DNA of 64,000 bases from positions 434,001-498,000 of the forward strand of contig NZ_JANQBK010000003.1 of NCBI RefSeq assembly GCF_025370105.1. Direction: 5' to 3'. The DNA is from Sphingomonas hylomeconis. Lineage in GTDB: Bacteria; Pseudomonadota; Alphaproteobacteria; Sphingomonadales; Sphingomonadaceae. The notes under the pieces were generated by a model. The model was given only the letters and a program-made list of their open reading frames with translations. It had not been told where the DNA came from and did not search any database. Made by a program: the position numbers and the translations under genes. Positions 43,656-54,855 of this stretch are shown here, in pieces (position 1 is the first letter of the stretch; every line of letters starts with the position of its first letter).

Positions 43656-45690
43656 GCCTTTCCTCATCGGTGCCGCGAGCATTGCTATCGGCATGGCGAT
43701 CGCGCTGGCATCGTTGAGCGGAACGCCGGCGCGTGCCGATGCCAATGGTGCCAAGCTGTCGCTCGCCAAAAGCCTCGCTGCGTTCGAGATCGGCAACATC
43801 AGCGCCGCGCGCAACAATGCCCTGGACGCGGTAAAGGCTGACAACGGCTGGGGGCTGGCACACGCGGTGCTCGCGCGGACCTATCTCGCGCTTGGCGATG
43901 GTGTGCCTGCCGAGGCGGAGCTCGATCGTGCCCGGGCCGCCGGCTTCGATGTGGCGCGCGCGCATCAGCTCTATGCCCACGCCTTCCTGTTGCAGGGCGA
44001 TACCAAGCGCGCGCTGAGCGAAGCCGCCAAGGCGCCGCCGAAATTTGCCGGCTATGCGGTGCGCGTCGGCGCGCGCGCGCTGGCGGCGGACGGCGATCTG
44101 CCCGCCGCGCAAAAGGCGCTCGCCGCGGTGCTCGCCGCCTCACCCGACAATAGCTTCGCCTGGTCCGATCTCGGCCGCGTGCGCTACCAGACCGGCGACA
44201 TCGCCGGGGCGATCCAGGCCGCGGTCAAGGCGATCGCGCTGGATCCCGCCAATCTCGAGGCGCTCACGCTGCGCGGTGAACTGGTGCGGGGGCAATATGG
44301 CCTGATTGCCGCATTGCCGTGGTTCGAGGCGGCGTTGAAGAAGGATTATTACTATCATCCGGCGCTGATCGAATATGCCGCCACGCTTGGCGATGTCGGG
44401 CGGTATGCGGACATGCTGGGGGCCACGCGCCGCGCGCTCGCCACGCGGCCGGACAGCGCACAGGCGTTATATCTACAGGCGGTGCTCGCCGCCCGCGCCG
44501 GCCAATATGATCTGTCGCGCACGTTGATGCAGCGGACCAACGGCGCGCTTGACAGTCTGCCCGGCGCGCTGCTGCTGGGGGGCACGCTCGATTATCAGGC
44601 CGGCGGTTACGAACAGGCGATCGCCAAGTGGCGTGAGCTGGTCGGGCGCCAGCCGATGAACATCACCGCCCGGCGCTTGCTCGGCGCGGCGTTGCTGCGG
44701 TCGGGCGATGCACCGGGTGCGCTCGACATGCTGCGGCCGATCGCGCTGCGCGGCGATGCCGACAGCTATACGCTGACCCTGGTCGCGCGCGCCTTCGAAC
44801 GCACCAACCAGCGTGACTGGGCCGGCAAGTTCCTGGATCGCGCGGCCTTCCCTGCGCGGGACAAATCGGCGCCGTTCGGGATCGACGACAGCGCTGCGGT
44901 GCTGGGCAATCTCGCCAATGAGGATCCCGCGGATCCCACGCGCCGCGTGGGATATCTGCGCGGGCTGGTCGACGCCGGGAATACCGGCGAGGCGCTCGTG
45001 GCGGCGCAGGCGCTGGTCCGGTTGGCGCCAGGGGCGCCGGCCGCCTATCTTGCGCTCGGCGACACGTTCGCGGCGACGGCGCGTTATGCCGAGGCGGCCG
45101 AGGCCTATCGCCGCGCCGCCGATATCCGCTTCGACGAGCCGACGATGCTGCGCGCGGTCGATGCGCTCGATCGCTCCGGCCAGCGCCCGGCGGCAGCCAA
45201 TGTCCTCGCGCTGTTCCTGTCGCAGAACCCGCAAAGCATCGCTGCGCAGCGGCTTGCCGCGCACTGGCAAATCGCCGCGGGCGAATTTGATGCGGCGATC
45301 GAAACGCTGGAGGGGTTGCGTGGTCGCGTTGGAAATCGCGATGCCGCGTTGCTCACCGAACTCGCCTTTGCCTATCTTGGCGATAACGATGCGGCAACAG
45401 GACTGGCTTACGCCAAGGCGGCCTATCGCATTGCCCCGCTCAACCCCGCGACGACCGACGCCTATGGCTGGGCATTGTATCAAACCGGCGCCAATGGGCA
45501 GGCGGCGCAATTGCTTGAGAAAGCCGTGAGCATCGCACCCGAGCATGCCATGCTGCGCTGGCATCTGGGGCAAATCTATACCGATCTCGGCCGCGCGTCG
45601 GACGCCAGGACGCAGATCGCGGCGGCGCTCGGCGATCCCACGTTCGAGGATCGCGACGCGGCGGCAGCGGTGCTGAAGACGCTGGGGTGA
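43639..45690 (+). CDS. prsT: XrtA/PEP-CTERM system TPR protein PrsT
   Basis: A 683-residue exported repeat protein. The signal peptide MRKPFLIGAASIAIGMAIAL (cleavage near ARADA) is followed by a long array of tetratricopeptide-like helices, with about 14 to 16 repeats such as AWSDLGRVRYQTGDIAGAI and YLALGDTFAATARYAEAAEAYR. PrsT proteins in other species are often nearer 900 residues, so this is a short member. Its place directly after prsR with a 17-bp overlap supports the name. The role is probably assembly or trafficking of the EPS/PEP-CTERM system. GAAGAG lies just before the first ATG; a second ATG is at 43648. Confidence 0.85.
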   Translation: MISMRKPFLIGAASIAIGMAIALASLSGTPARADANGAKLSLAKSLAAFEIGNISAARNNALDAVKADNGWGLAHAVLARTYLALGDGVPAEAELDRARAAGFDVARAHQLYAHAFLLQGDTKRALSEAAKAPPKFAGYAVRVGARALAADGDLPAAQKALAAVLAASPDNSFAWSDLGRVRYQTGDIAGAIQAAVKAIALDPANLEALTLRGELVRGQYGLIAALPWFEAALKKDYYYHPALIEYAATLGDVGRYADMLGATRRALATRPDSAQALYLQAVLAARAGQYDLSRTLMQRTNGALDSLPGALLLGGTLDYQAGGYEQAIAKWRELVGRQPMNITARRLLGAALLRSGDAPGALDMLRPIALRGDADSYTLTLVARAFERTNQRDWAGKFLDRAAFPARDKSAPFGIDDSAAVLGNLANEDPADPTRRVGYLRGLVDAGNTGEALVAAQALVRLAPGAPAAYLALGDTFAATARYAEAAEAYRRAADIRFDEPTMLRAVDALDRSGQRPAAANVLALFLSQNPQSIAAQRLAAHWQIAAGEFDAAIETLEGLRGRVGNRDAALLTELAFAYLGDNDAATGLAYAKAAYRIAPLNPATTDAYGWALYQTGANGQAAQLLEKAVSIAPEHAMLRWHLGQIYTDLGRASDARTQIAAALGDPTFEDRDAAAAVLKTLG

Positions 45691-45702
45691 ATTTCCCTAT
45701 TG

Positions 45703-45794
45703 CCGTCATCCCGGACTTGGTCCGGGATCCAACATGCCCCACGCGCGATCGCCGACGAGGCGCGTTGGATGCCGGACCAAGTCCGGCATGACGG
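45703..45794. repeat. Paired palindromic repeat, GGACTTGGTCCGG type
   Basis: CCGTCATCCCGGACTTGGTC and the inverse GACCAAGTCCGGCATGACGG flank about 50 bp between prsT and the DUF815 gene. It has the same core as 11671-11777. Confidence 0.83.
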
Positions 45795-45822
45795 ATAGCG
45801 AGGGCAGCGCTATAGGCGCCGC

Positions 45823-46635
45823 ATGACCGACCCCCTTGCCCGGATCGCCGCCGCCCTCGAACGCCTGGCCCCCGGGGGGCCCGTCTCCGCCGATGTGCGG
45901 GCGCACCCGGCTTATATCTGGCGCGGCGCGGCGCTGACGCCGGCACGCGCCTTCGCTGCGCTGCCGCTGGAACAACTTCACGGCATTGAGGCGCAGAAGG
46001 CGGCGCTGGTCGCCAATCTCGACCGCCTGGCCCATGGCCATGCCGCGCATGACGTGTTGTTGTGGGGCGCCCGCGGCACGGGTAAATCGGCGCTGGTCAA
46101 GGCGGCGGTCGCGCACCTCCAAGCGGCGGGCGGCGACATCGCGCTGATCGAGATCGCCACACATGATCTGGAAACCTTGCCTCGGCTATTTGCCGAGATC
46201 GCGATGGTGCCGCGCGCCTTTGCGCTGTTCATCGACGATCTCGGGTTTGACGCCGCCGCCGACGGCCGCGCGCTTCGCTCGATGCTGGAGGGGGGCGCCG
46301 AGGCCCGCCCTGCCAATGCCCGCCTGCTCGTCACGTCCAACCGCCGTCACTTGATTCCCCGCGATATCGCGGAACAGGACAGCGCCATAAACCCGCGCGA
46401 CGCGATCGACGATCAACTGGCCTTGGCCGATCGCTTCGGCCTCAGCCTCGGTTTCCACGTGATGGACCAGAGCGGCTATCTCGCGATCGTCGAAGGCTAT
46501 ACCCTAGCGCACCGGCTACCGTTCGATCCTGCCGATGCGATCGGCTGGGCGACGCGCCGCGGCAGTCGCTCGGGCCGCGTCGCCTGGCACTATATCGTCG
46601 ATCTTGCGGGCCGGCACGGCAAGCCGCTGAACTAA
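45823..46635 (+). CDS. DUF815-family AAA+ ATPase
   Basis: A 270-residue cytosolic ATPase. An N-terminal region (residues 1-60) precedes the AAA core: Walker A LLWGARGTGKSALVKA (about 80-95), Walker B ALFIDDLGFD and a sensor-1 asparagine in RLLVTSNRRHLI. The HVMDQSGYLAIVEGY motif is a family hallmark. DUF815 proteins are widespread, and their cellular target is not established. The gene follows a palindromic repeat, and its stop is 3 bp from the end of the convergent ABC-F gene. Nothing nearby suggests a partner. Confidence 0.88.
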   Translation: MTDPLARIAAALERLAPGGPVSADVRAHPAYIWRGAALTPARAFAALPLEQLHGIEAQKAALVANLDRLAHGHAAHDVLLWGARGTGKSALVKAAVAHLQAAGGDIALIEIATHDLETLPRLFAEIAMVPRAFALFIDDLGFDAAADGRALRSMLEGGAEARPANARLLVTSNRRHLIPRDIAEQDSAINPRDAIDDQLALADRFGLSLGFHVMDQSGYLAIVEGYTLAHRLPFDPADAIGWATRRGSRSGRVAWHYIVDLAGRHGKPLN

Positions 46636-46638
46636 CGC

Positions 46639-48426
<1,788 letters not shown>

Positions 48427-48618
48427 GAATGCGGTATTTCTTGCTGGCCGGTCGCGCTGCAGCGGCGCTGCACGAATCGGGCGATTCGGGCACGCACCAC
48501 CTCCGATGAACGCGAGCGGCTTGGGGTTTGTGCTGCGCTACCGATGCAAGCCAAGCGGCGCAAGTTTCCCGCGCCTATTCACAGGCTGTTCAACGCCGCA
48601 TGCCTATGCGACATCCCG

Positions 48619-48924
48619 ATGAAGATGATTGCCCCCCTCGCTTTGTGCCTGATCGCAGCGCCCGTCGTCGCCGAGCCCGCAGTCCCCGCGCAGCGCCGCG
48701 GCGATCAGGCCGAGGCGTTCGAAGCGCGGCGCCAGGGAAAGCTCATGCCGCTGCGCGAAATCGAGCGCCGCATCGTGCCGCAACTGCGCGGCGCACAATA
48801 TCTCGGTGTTGATTTCGATGCCTATAGCAGCATTTACACGCTGAAATTCCTGCGCGATGGGACCGTGATCTGGGTGCATGTCGATGGCCGATCGGGCCAG
48901 ATCCTGCGTCAGACCGGCCAATAA
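48619..48924 (+). CDS. Periplasmic PepSY-domain protein
   Basis: A 101-residue exported protein: signal peptide MKMIAPLALCLIAAPVVA, then a PepSY-like fold of about 65 residues with REIERRIVPQLRGAQYLGVDFD and YTLKFLRDGTVIWVHVDGRSGQIL. PepSY proteins are thought to bind or inhibit peptidases and to modulate sensors. It ends 29 bp before a response-regulator gene, with a histidine kinase gene next, so it probably belongs to that signal system. The start is placed at the ATG that gives a clean signal peptide. An earlier ATG at 48603 is in another frame. Confidence 0.75.
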   Translation: MKMIAPLALCLIAAPVVAEPAVPAQRRGDQAEAFEARRQGKLMPLREIERRIVPQLRGAQYLGVDFDAYSSIYTLKFLRDGTVIWVHVDGRSGQILRQTGQ

Positions 48925-48953
48925 GCGCCAATAGCGGACCAAAGGGGAATAGA

Positions 48954-49619
48954 ATGCGCGTCCTGATCGTCGAAGACGAACCCAATCTCGGCCAGCAGCT
49001 CAAGAACACGCTGGAAGGCGCGGGCTATGCGATCGATCTCGCGGTCGATGGCGAGGAGGGACATTTCATGGGCTCGACCGAGAATTACGACGCGATCGTG
49101 CTCGATCTGGGCCTGCCCGAGATCGACGGGCTGACCGTGCTCGACCGCTGGCGCAAGGAAGGTCGCACCGCGCCGGTGCTGGTGCTGACCGCGCGCGACA
49201 GCTGGTCGGACAAGGTCGCCGGGCTCGATGCCGGGGCGGACGATTACGTCGCCAAGCCGTTTCAGTCGGAGGAACTCATCGCTCGGCTGCGCGCGCTGAT
49301 CCGCCGCGCCTCGGGCAACGCCTCGTCGGAATTGACGGCAGGCGACGTGCGGCTCGACACGCGTTCGGGCAAGGTCACGAGGGCCGGCGAACCGGTCAAG
49401 CTGACCGCGCAGGAATACAAATTGCTCAGCTATCTGCTGCATCACAAGGGCAAGGTGGTCAGCCGGACCGAGTTGATCGAACATATCTACGATCAGGATT
49501 TCGATCGCGATTCGAACACGATCGAGGTGTTCGTGACGCGGATCCGCAAGAAGCTGGGGCAGGACGTGATTACGACGATCCGGGGGCTGGGATATAGCCT
49601 CGAGGATCCGGATGCCTGA
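48954..49619 (+). CDS. OmpR-family response regulator
   Basis: A 221-residue DNA-binding regulator. The receiver domain MRVLIVEDEPNLGQQLKNTL carries Asp51 in AIVLDLGLPEIDG and the conserved lysine in YVAKPFQSEEL. The winged-helix output domain (about residues 125-220) has LTAQEYKLLSYLLHHKGKVVS and RDSNTIEVFVTRIRKKLG. It is close to the PhoP/QseB group. AAAGGGG precedes the ATG by a usual distance. The partner kinase follows across a palindromic repeat. The regulon is unknown, but the PepSY gene upstream may be a signal component. Confidence 0.93.
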   Translation: MRVLIVEDEPNLGQQLKNTLEGAGYAIDLAVDGEEGHFMGSTENYDAIVLDLGLPEIDGLTVLDRWRKEGRTAPVLVLTARDSWSDKVAGLDAGADDYVAKPFQSEELIARLRALIRRASGNASSELTAGDVRLDTRSGKVTRAGEPVKLTAQEYKLLSYLLHHKGKVVSRTELIEHIYDQDFDRDSNTIEVFVTRIRKKLGQDVITTIRGLGYSLEDPDA

Positions 49620-49634
49620 GCCACGATTCGTCGC

Positions 49635-49719
49635 CCTGATCCTGGTTCAGGGCCCATCATGCCCTGGAGTGGATCGTCCGAATGGCATGATGGATGCTGA
49701 AGCGGGTTCGGCATGACGG
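49635..49719. repeat. Palindromic repeat overlapping the kinase start codon
   Basis: The left arm CCCTGATCCTGGTTCAGGGC and the right arm GATGCTGAAGCGGGTTCGGC flank about 45 bp, and the right terminus GGCATGACGG contains the ATG (49713) used by the kinase gene. Arms are more degenerate than in other copies. Confidence 0.72.
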
Positions 49720-51116
49720 ATAATACGGGGGTATCGGTTGCCTCCACCGACGCCGAAGTCCCGCTCAGCCGTGGTTACGTGCGCACCACCGGATCGCTGT
49801 CGCGCCGCATGATCTTGATCGCGGCGGTATGGATCCTCGTGTTGCTTAGCGGCGGGGGGTACGGGCTCGATCGCGTTTTGACCCAGGCAGTGACGCGCAA
49901 TTTCGACGACCAGCTCGAATATGTCCTGACCGCGCTCATCGTCTCGGCCGAGATCGGCCCGGACGGCGAGGTGATGTTCAACCGCGAACCCGCCGACCAG
50001 CGTTTCCTCGAGCCCGGTTCCGGCCTGTATTGGCAGGTCTCGGCCAAGGGCCGTGAAGCGTTTCCGTCGCGCTCGCTGTGGGATCGTAAACTGGCTTATG
50101 CCGGGCGGCACGCCGATCGGGATGTGCATGTCTATGACAGCGCGCAATTTCCCAGCGAAAAGCTCCGGCTGCTCGAACGGGACGTCAAACTGCCCGGGTC
50201 GGACGTCAATTGGCGCTTCATGGTCGCGCAAAACCGGGAAGGGCTCGATGCCCAGATCGGTGCACTGCGCAAGACGCTGGTGCGCAGCTTTCTGCTGCTG
50301 GGCCTTGGCCTGCTCGTCATGGCCGCGTTGCAGACCTTTTACGGGCTGTGGCCTTTACGCAAGGTGCGTGAGGAGATCGCCCGCATGCGGTCTGGCAAGT
50401 CGCGGCAGATCGAGCGCCCGATGCCGATCGAAGTCGCGCCGATGGTCGAGGAACTCAACGGGCTGATCGCGCATAACGAACGCCAGGCCGAGGAAGCGCG
50501 CCGCCACGCCGGCAATCTCGCGCATGCGCTCAAGACACCGCTCACCGTGATCATGAACGCGGCAACCGCCGATGCCGACGATCTCGGCGAGACGGTGGTG
50601 CGCGAGGCACGGACGATGCGCCGTCAGGTCGACCATCATCTCGCGCGCGCGCGCGCCGTCGGACGACGCGGTTCGGCGCATAGTCGCGCAGATGTGTGGC
50701 CGAGCCTCGAATCGGTCGAGCGCGCAGTCGCGCGACTGTATCGCCATGTGCGGATCGATATTGACGGGCCGAAGACACTGCAGGTGCATGTCGAGCGGCA
50801 GGATCTCGATGAGATGCTTGGCAATCTGATCGAGAATGCCGCCAAATATGGCGGCGGCAGCGTGTTCGTCACGGTCGGGCAGCATTCCGGCTTCGTCGAA
50901 TTCCTGATCGAGGATGACGGGGCGGGGATTCCGGAGGAACAGCGCGTGCGCATTTTCGATCGCGGCGTGCGGCTGGACAGCGGCAAACCCGGGACGGGCT
51001 TAGGCATGGCGATCGTGCGCGACGTGGCGGAGATTTACGAAGGGACGGTGTCGCTCGAAGAGAGCGAGGATCTCGGCGGGCTGCTGGTACGGTTGAGGCT
51101 GCCGGCGGCGAATTGA
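49713..51116 (+). CDS. Membrane sensor histidine kinase
   Basis: A 467-residue kinase that pairs with the upstream OmpR-type regulator. Two membrane helices (MILIAAVWILVLLSGGGY near residue 33 and LLLGLGLLVMAALQTFY near residue 195) enclose a periplasmic sensor domain. A HAMP-like linker, the phosphoacceptor box HAGNLAHALKTPLTV (about His271) and an ATPase domain with LIENAAKYGGG, DDGAGIPEE and GTGLGMAIVRDVAEIY follow. The ATG is created by a palindromic repeat, so the first 20 residues are repeat-derived. An alternative start further in (RGYVRTTGSLSRRM) may be used. The ligand is unknown. Confidence 0.9.
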   Translation: MTDNTGVSVASTDAEVPLSRGYVRTTGSLSRRMILIAAVWILVLLSGGGYGLDRVLTQAVTRNFDDQLEYVLTALIVSAEIGPDGEVMFNREPADQRFLEPGSGLYWQVSAKGREAFPSRSLWDRKLAYAGRHADRDVHVYDSAQFPSEKLRLLERDVKLPGSDVNWRFMVAQNREGLDAQIGALRKTLVRSFLLLGLGLLVMAALQTFYGLWPLRKVREEIARMRSGKSRQIERPMPIEVAPMVEELNGLIAHNERQAEEARRHAGNLAHALKTPLTVIMNAATADADDLGETVVREARTMRRQVDHHLARARAVGRRGSAHSRADVWPSLESVERAVARLYRHVRIDIDGPKTLQVHVERQDLDEMLGNLIENAAKYGGGSVFVTVGQHSGFVEFLIEDDGAGIPEEQRVRIFDRGVRLDSGKPGTGLGMAIVRDVAEIYEGTVSLEESEDLGGLLVRLRLPAAN

Positions 51117-51129
51117 TCTGCCGTTCCAG

Positions 51130-51159
51130 CCGTCATCCCCCGCGAAAGCGGGGTGACGG
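51130..51159. repeat. Single perfect palindrome
   Basis: CCGTCATCCCCCGC, loop GAAA, GCGGGGTGACGG. A single hairpin unit of the repeat family, between the convergent kinase and oxidoreductase genes. It may end transcription from either side, though it lacks a T-run. Confidence 0.75.
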
Positions 51160-51170
51160 TTGAGCCCAGG

Positions 51171-52169
51171 TCAGGCGGCGACCTTGAATTCCGCCATCAC
51201 GTCTGCGGTGATCTCCAGGCTGCGCTTGCGCGCTTCATGATCGTAGATCGCGCTCGTCACCATGATCTCGTCGACCCCGGTGCGCTCGACGAACGCAGCG
51301 ATGCCGCGCGCGACCGTGACCGGGGAGCCGACCGCCGAGCATTGCAGCACGTGATCTAGGATCTGCTGCCCCTGCGCGCCCAGGCTCTGTCGATAGCCCT
51401 CGACCGGCGGCTTGAGCTTGCCCGGATTGCCGGTGCGCAGCGCGACGAACGATTGCTGCTGCGAACTTGCCAGCAACTCCGCCTCGGCATCGGTATTGGC
51501 GGCGAAGATGTTGAAGCCGGCCATGACGTGCGGGCGATCGAGAGCGGCCGATGGCTGGAAGTCGCGACGATAGATCGCCAGCGCGCTCATCAGCGAATCC
51601 GGCGCGAAATGCGAGGCGAAGGCATAGGGTAGGCCCAGCGCAGCGGCGAGTTGCGCTCCGAACGTGCTCGATCCCAGGATCCACAGATCGACGTTCGCGC
51701 CCGCACCCGGCGTCGCAGTGATGCCGGTCTGGCCGTCATCCGCGAAATAGCTCTGCAGTTCGAGCACGTCGCGCGGGAAGGCATTGGAGTCGCTCTGCAA
51801 ATTGCGGCGCATGGCGTGCGCAACGCGCTGGTCGGAGCCCGGCGCGCGGCCGAGACCGAGATCGATCCGGCCGGGAAACAGCGCGTCCAACGTGCCGAAC
51901 TGTTCGGCGATCGCGAGCGGGGCATGGTTGGGCAGCATGATGCCGCCGGCACCGACGCGGATCGTGGAGGTGGCGGCGGCGATATGGCCGAGCACCACCG
52001 AGGTCGCCGCACTGGCGATCCCCGCCATCCCGTGATGCTCTGCCGTCCAGTAGCGGCGGAAGCCGAGCCGCTCGGCGTGCTGCGCGAGATCGGCGGCGTT
52101 GGCGAGCGATTGGGAGACGGTGCCGCCTTCGAGGACGGGCACCAGATCGAGCAGGGAATAGGCTGTCAT
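51171..52169 (-). CDS. LLM-class flavin-dependent oxidoreductase (MsnO8-like)
   Basis: A 332-residue bacterial luciferase-like monooxygenase that should use reduced FMN. It begins [17 protein letters not shown] and has [41 protein letters not shown], and [14 protein letters not shown], which match the MsnO8 subgroup of LLM proteins rather than true luciferases. The substrate is unknown. ATG at 52169 is chosen; a second ATG lies 9 bp upstream, and neither has a strong ribosome site. The gene lies 109 bp downstream of gshA on the same strand, but a joint function is not evident. Confidence 0.87.
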   Translation of the reverse strand: MTAYSLLDLVPVLEGGTVSQSLANAADLAQHAERLGFRRYWTAEHHGMAGIASAATSVVLGHIAAATSTIRVGAGGIMLPNHAPLAIAEQFGTLDALFPGRIDLGLGRAPGSDQRVAHAMRRNLQSDSNAFPRDVLELQSYFADDGQTGITATPGAGANVDLWILGSSTFGAQLAAALGLPYAFASHFAPDSLMSALAIYRRDFQPSAALDRPHVMAGFNIFAANTDAEAELLASSQQQSFVALRTGNPGKLKPPVEGYRQSLGAQGQQILDHVLQCSAVGSPVTVARGIAAFVERTGVDEIMVTSAIYDHEARKRSLEITADVMAEFKVAA

Positions 52170-52278
52170 GATCAGCATGTGGGGAGGGCGGGCGGCTCCC
52201 GCTAGCCCCAATCTGCCGCCGTCATTCCCGCGCAGCCTGTCCGCCACGTCCCGTCGCGACGCGCCGGACGTCGAGCGA

Positions 52279-53652
52279 TCAGAACCGCAATTCGTCGTAG
52301 ACCTTCGAGACGTCGCCGCCCCATGCGCCATGGTATTTTTCGAGCAACAGTTGGGCCGGAACCTTGCCGCTGCGCACGACCTCGCGCAGCGGATCGAGAA
52401 ACCCGGTCTCGTTGCTGCCGCCGGCATTCAGCCGGTTGCGCGCACTGAGCCCGGCATTGGCGATATCCAGCACGCGGCCGGCGATATCACGCAACGTGCG
52501 CCCCCCGGCGATCGGCGCGTCGAGCCCGAGCTTGGGAACCGCATCGCGCAACGCTTGGCGTTCCTCGATCGTCCAGTCCTTGACCAGATCCCAAGCCGCA
52601 TCCAGCGCGACACCGTCATAGAGCAATCCGACCCAGAAAGCGGGCAAGGCGCAGATCCGGTTCCACGGGCCGCCATCGGCACCGCGCATCTCGAGGAAGG
52701 TCTTCAGGCGCACTTCGGGGAACGCGGTCGACAGATGATCGGTCCAGTCGTCGAGTGTCGGCTTTTCGCCTGGCAGGACGGACAGGTTGCCGGCGAGGAA
52801 ATCGCGGAAGCTGAGGCCGGCGGCGTCGATATATTTGCCGTCGCGATAGACGAAGTACATCGGCACATCGAGCGCATAGTCGGCATAGCGTTCGTAGCCG
52901 AAGCCGTCTTCGAAGACGAACGGCAGCATGCCGGTGCGCGCGGGATCGGTGTCCGACCAGATATGGCTGCGGTAGCTCAGCATGCCGTTGGGCTTGCCCT
53001 CGGTGAACGGCGAATTGGCGAACAGGGCAGTGGCCAGCGGCTGCAGCGCCAGGCCGACGCGAAACTTCTTGGCCATGTCGGCCTCGGTCTCGTAATCGAG
53101 ATTGACCTGGATCGTGCAGGTACGCAGCATCATGTCGAGCCCCATCGAGCCAACACGCGGCATATGCCGCAGCATGATACCGTAGCGCCCCTTGGGCATG
53201 CGCGGCAGTTCGTCGCGCGTCTTGTCCGGCCACATGCCGAGCCCGAGAAAGCCGATGCCGAATTTTTCACCGATCGACTTGACCTGCTCGAGGTGGCGTC
53301 CGGTTTCGGCGCAGGTCTCGTGCAGATTTTCGAGCGGGGCGCCCGACAGTTCGAACTGCCCTGCAGGCTCGAGGCTGACGCTGCCGTCGGCGCCGTTGAG
53401 CGCGATGACGTTGCCGCCCTCGACGACGGGTCGCCAGCCATAGGTTTCGAGCGCCTTGAGCAGATCGCGAATCCCGCCCGTTTCCTCGTAGCTCGGCGCA
53501 TGATGGTCGCTCAGCGCATAGACGAACTTCTCGTGCTCGGTGCCGATCCGCCAGGCGTCGATTGGCTTCTCGCCCGCGGCAAAGCTGGCGATCAGCTGGT
53601 CGCGCGACTCGATGGTCGGCGAAATCTTCTTGGGGGGCGTGGGGCTCGTCAT
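52279..53652 (-). CDS. gshA: Glutamate-cysteine ligase
   Basis: GshA makes gamma-glutamylcysteine, the first and limiting step of glutathione synthesis. The 457-residue protein is of the plant/alphaproteobacterial type (GCS2 family), not the E. coli type. It shows [11 protein letters not shown] near the N-terminus, [40 protein letters not shown], and SNRNR-like [11 protein letters not shown] near the end. Length is normal. rsmE lies upstream on the same strand (119 bp gap), an arrangement often seen in alphaproteobacteria. The glutathione synthetase gene is not in the window. Confidence 0.93.
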   Translation of the reverse strand: MTSPTPPKKISPTIESRDQLIASFAAGEKPIDAWRIGTEHEKFVYALSDHHAPSYEETGGIRDLLKALETYGWRPVVEGGNVIALNGADGSVSLEPAGQFELSGAPLENLHETCAETGRHLEQVKSIGEKFGIGFLGLGMWPDKTRDELPRMPKGRYGIMLRHMPRVGSMGLDMMLRTCTIQVNLDYETEADMAKKFRVGLALQPLATALFANSPFTEGKPNGMLSYRSHIWSDTDPARTGMLPFVFEDGFGYERYADYALDVPMYFVYRDGKYIDAAGLSFRDFLAGNLSVLPGEKPTLDDWTDHLSTAFPEVRLKTFLEMRGADGGPWNRICALPAFWVGLLYDGVALDAAWDLVKDWTIEERQALRDAVPKLGLDAPIAGGRTLRDIAGRVLDIANAGLSARNRLNAGGSNETGFLDPLREVVRSGKVPAQLLLEKYHGAWGGDVSKVYDELRF

Positions 53653-53771
53653 TGCCGCGCTTTAACGACCGGTATGGAAAGGCGCTAGTGGTGGTTCACC
53701 CCATGTGTGGTACTCGAAATCCGTTCCCAATCTTTTCCCGGCGGCGGCGGCGGATACGAGGCGGGCGTGCT

Positions 53772-54512
53772 TCACCAATCCCCCTGGGCCGCCATCCAGA
53801 GTGATACCGCCGCCGCCGCCGCAGTATCGGCGCGCAGGATCCGCGGCCCCAGGCTTATGCCCACCGCGTCCGGATGCGCGCGGATCGCGGCGCGCTCCTC
53901 ATCGTCGAAGCCGCCCTCCGGGCCGATCAGGATCGCTGCCGTGGCGCTGCCCTCGCGCATCGCCGCAAAACCCGGAACGCCGCCGGTTTCGTCCGCGAAG
54001 AACAGGGTGCGGCCCGCCGGCCAGTCACGCAACAGCGCCGGCAGCTTGACCGTCTCGGCAAGCCCTGGAATCGCAGTGCGTCCGCATTGCTCGGCGGCTT
54101 CGATCATATGCGCACGCAACCGCTCGCTCTTTGGCCTGTCGACCACCGCGCGTCGCGTCACCACGGGCACGACGCACGCGACACCCAGTTCGCACGCTTT
54201 CTCGACCATCCAGTCGATCCGGCCCTTTTTGAGCGGCGCGGCGCAGAGCCACAGATCGGGCACCGCTTCCCGCGCGCGCAATCGCTCGGTCACGTCTAGC
54301 ATCACGTCGCGGCGGCCGACCGCACTGGCCACGCCCAGCCATTCGCCGCTGATGTCGTCGAACAGCTTGACCGGATCGCCGATCTTCAGCCGCATTACCG
54401 CGGCGAGATAATGGCCCTGCGGCCCGTCGATGCGCAGCGCGCCGGGGGCGAGGGGTGAGTCAATGAACAGGCGCGGCGTCGATTGCGGCGGCCAGGCAGG
54501 GGTGGCGATCAT
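53772..54512 (-). CDS. rsmE: 16S rRNA m3U1498 methyltransferase
   Basis: RsmE methylates N3 of U1498 in 16S rRNA. The 246-residue protein has an N-terminal PUA-like domain (RLFIDSPLAPGALRID, then HYLAAVMRLKIGDPVKLFD) and a C-terminal SPOUT knot domain with CVVPVVTRRAVV, ERLRAHMIEAAEQCGRTAIP and the SAM-binding ILIGPEGGFDDEE followed by SLGPRILRADTA. All family hallmarks are intact. It precedes gshA on the same strand. The small membrane protein gene at 54568 is upstream, 55 bp away. Confidence 0.94.
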   Translation of the reverse strand: MIATPAWPPQSTPRLFIDSPLAPGALRIDGPQGHYLAAVMRLKIGDPVKLFDDISGEWLGVASAVGRRDVMLDVTERLRAREAVPDLWLCAAPLKKGRIDWMVEKACELGVACVVPVVTRRAVVDRPKSERLRAHMIEAAEQCGRTAIPGLAETVKLPALLRDWPAGRTLFFADETGGVPGFAAMREGSATAAILIGPEGGFDDEERAAIRAHPDAVGISLGPRILRADTAAAAAVSLWMAAQGDW

Positions 54513-54567
54513 CGCGCAACCCTAAAGAGCAGTACCCGCACCGGCCAGTCACTTCGTGCGCGGCAGG

Positions 54568-54735
54568 CTAGCGCCCGCGCTTGCGCCACGGCCAATGCCC
54601 CCGCATCAGCCGCCAGGCGACGATCAGCACGAGCAGCCCGGCGCCTGCGCCGAGCGCAATCTGCCCGGCGGCCTGCATCATCGCCCAGAACAATGCCTCG
54701 AAAAAGCGCCCGACCGCGACCGACAGGGCTACCAT
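54568..54735 (-). CDS. Very small membrane protein
   Basis: A 55-residue open frame found by direct translation: MVALSVAVGRFFEALFWAMM, then QAAGQIALGAGAGLLVLIVAW and a basic end RLMRGHWPWRKRGR. It has one long or two short hydrophobic helices and a positively charged C-terminus, typical of small inner-membrane proteins. There is no strong ribosome site, so the start is uncertain. It lies 55 bp upstream of rsmE on the same strand and may be co-transcribed with rsmE-gshA. No family was recognised. Confidence 0.48.
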   Translation of the reverse strand: MVALSVAVGRFFEALFWAMMQAAGQIALGAGAGLLVLIVAWRLMRGHWPWRKRGR

Positions 54736-54855
54736 GAGGGGATGGGGGAACGCGTCACGCCGCCACCGTTAGCCGCCTGCGGCCTCGCTGGCAAAGTTGT
54801 GCGGTCCGATTGCGCCACTGGTGGCCGGCGATCGGCTGACCAAAGCGGCGCCGGC

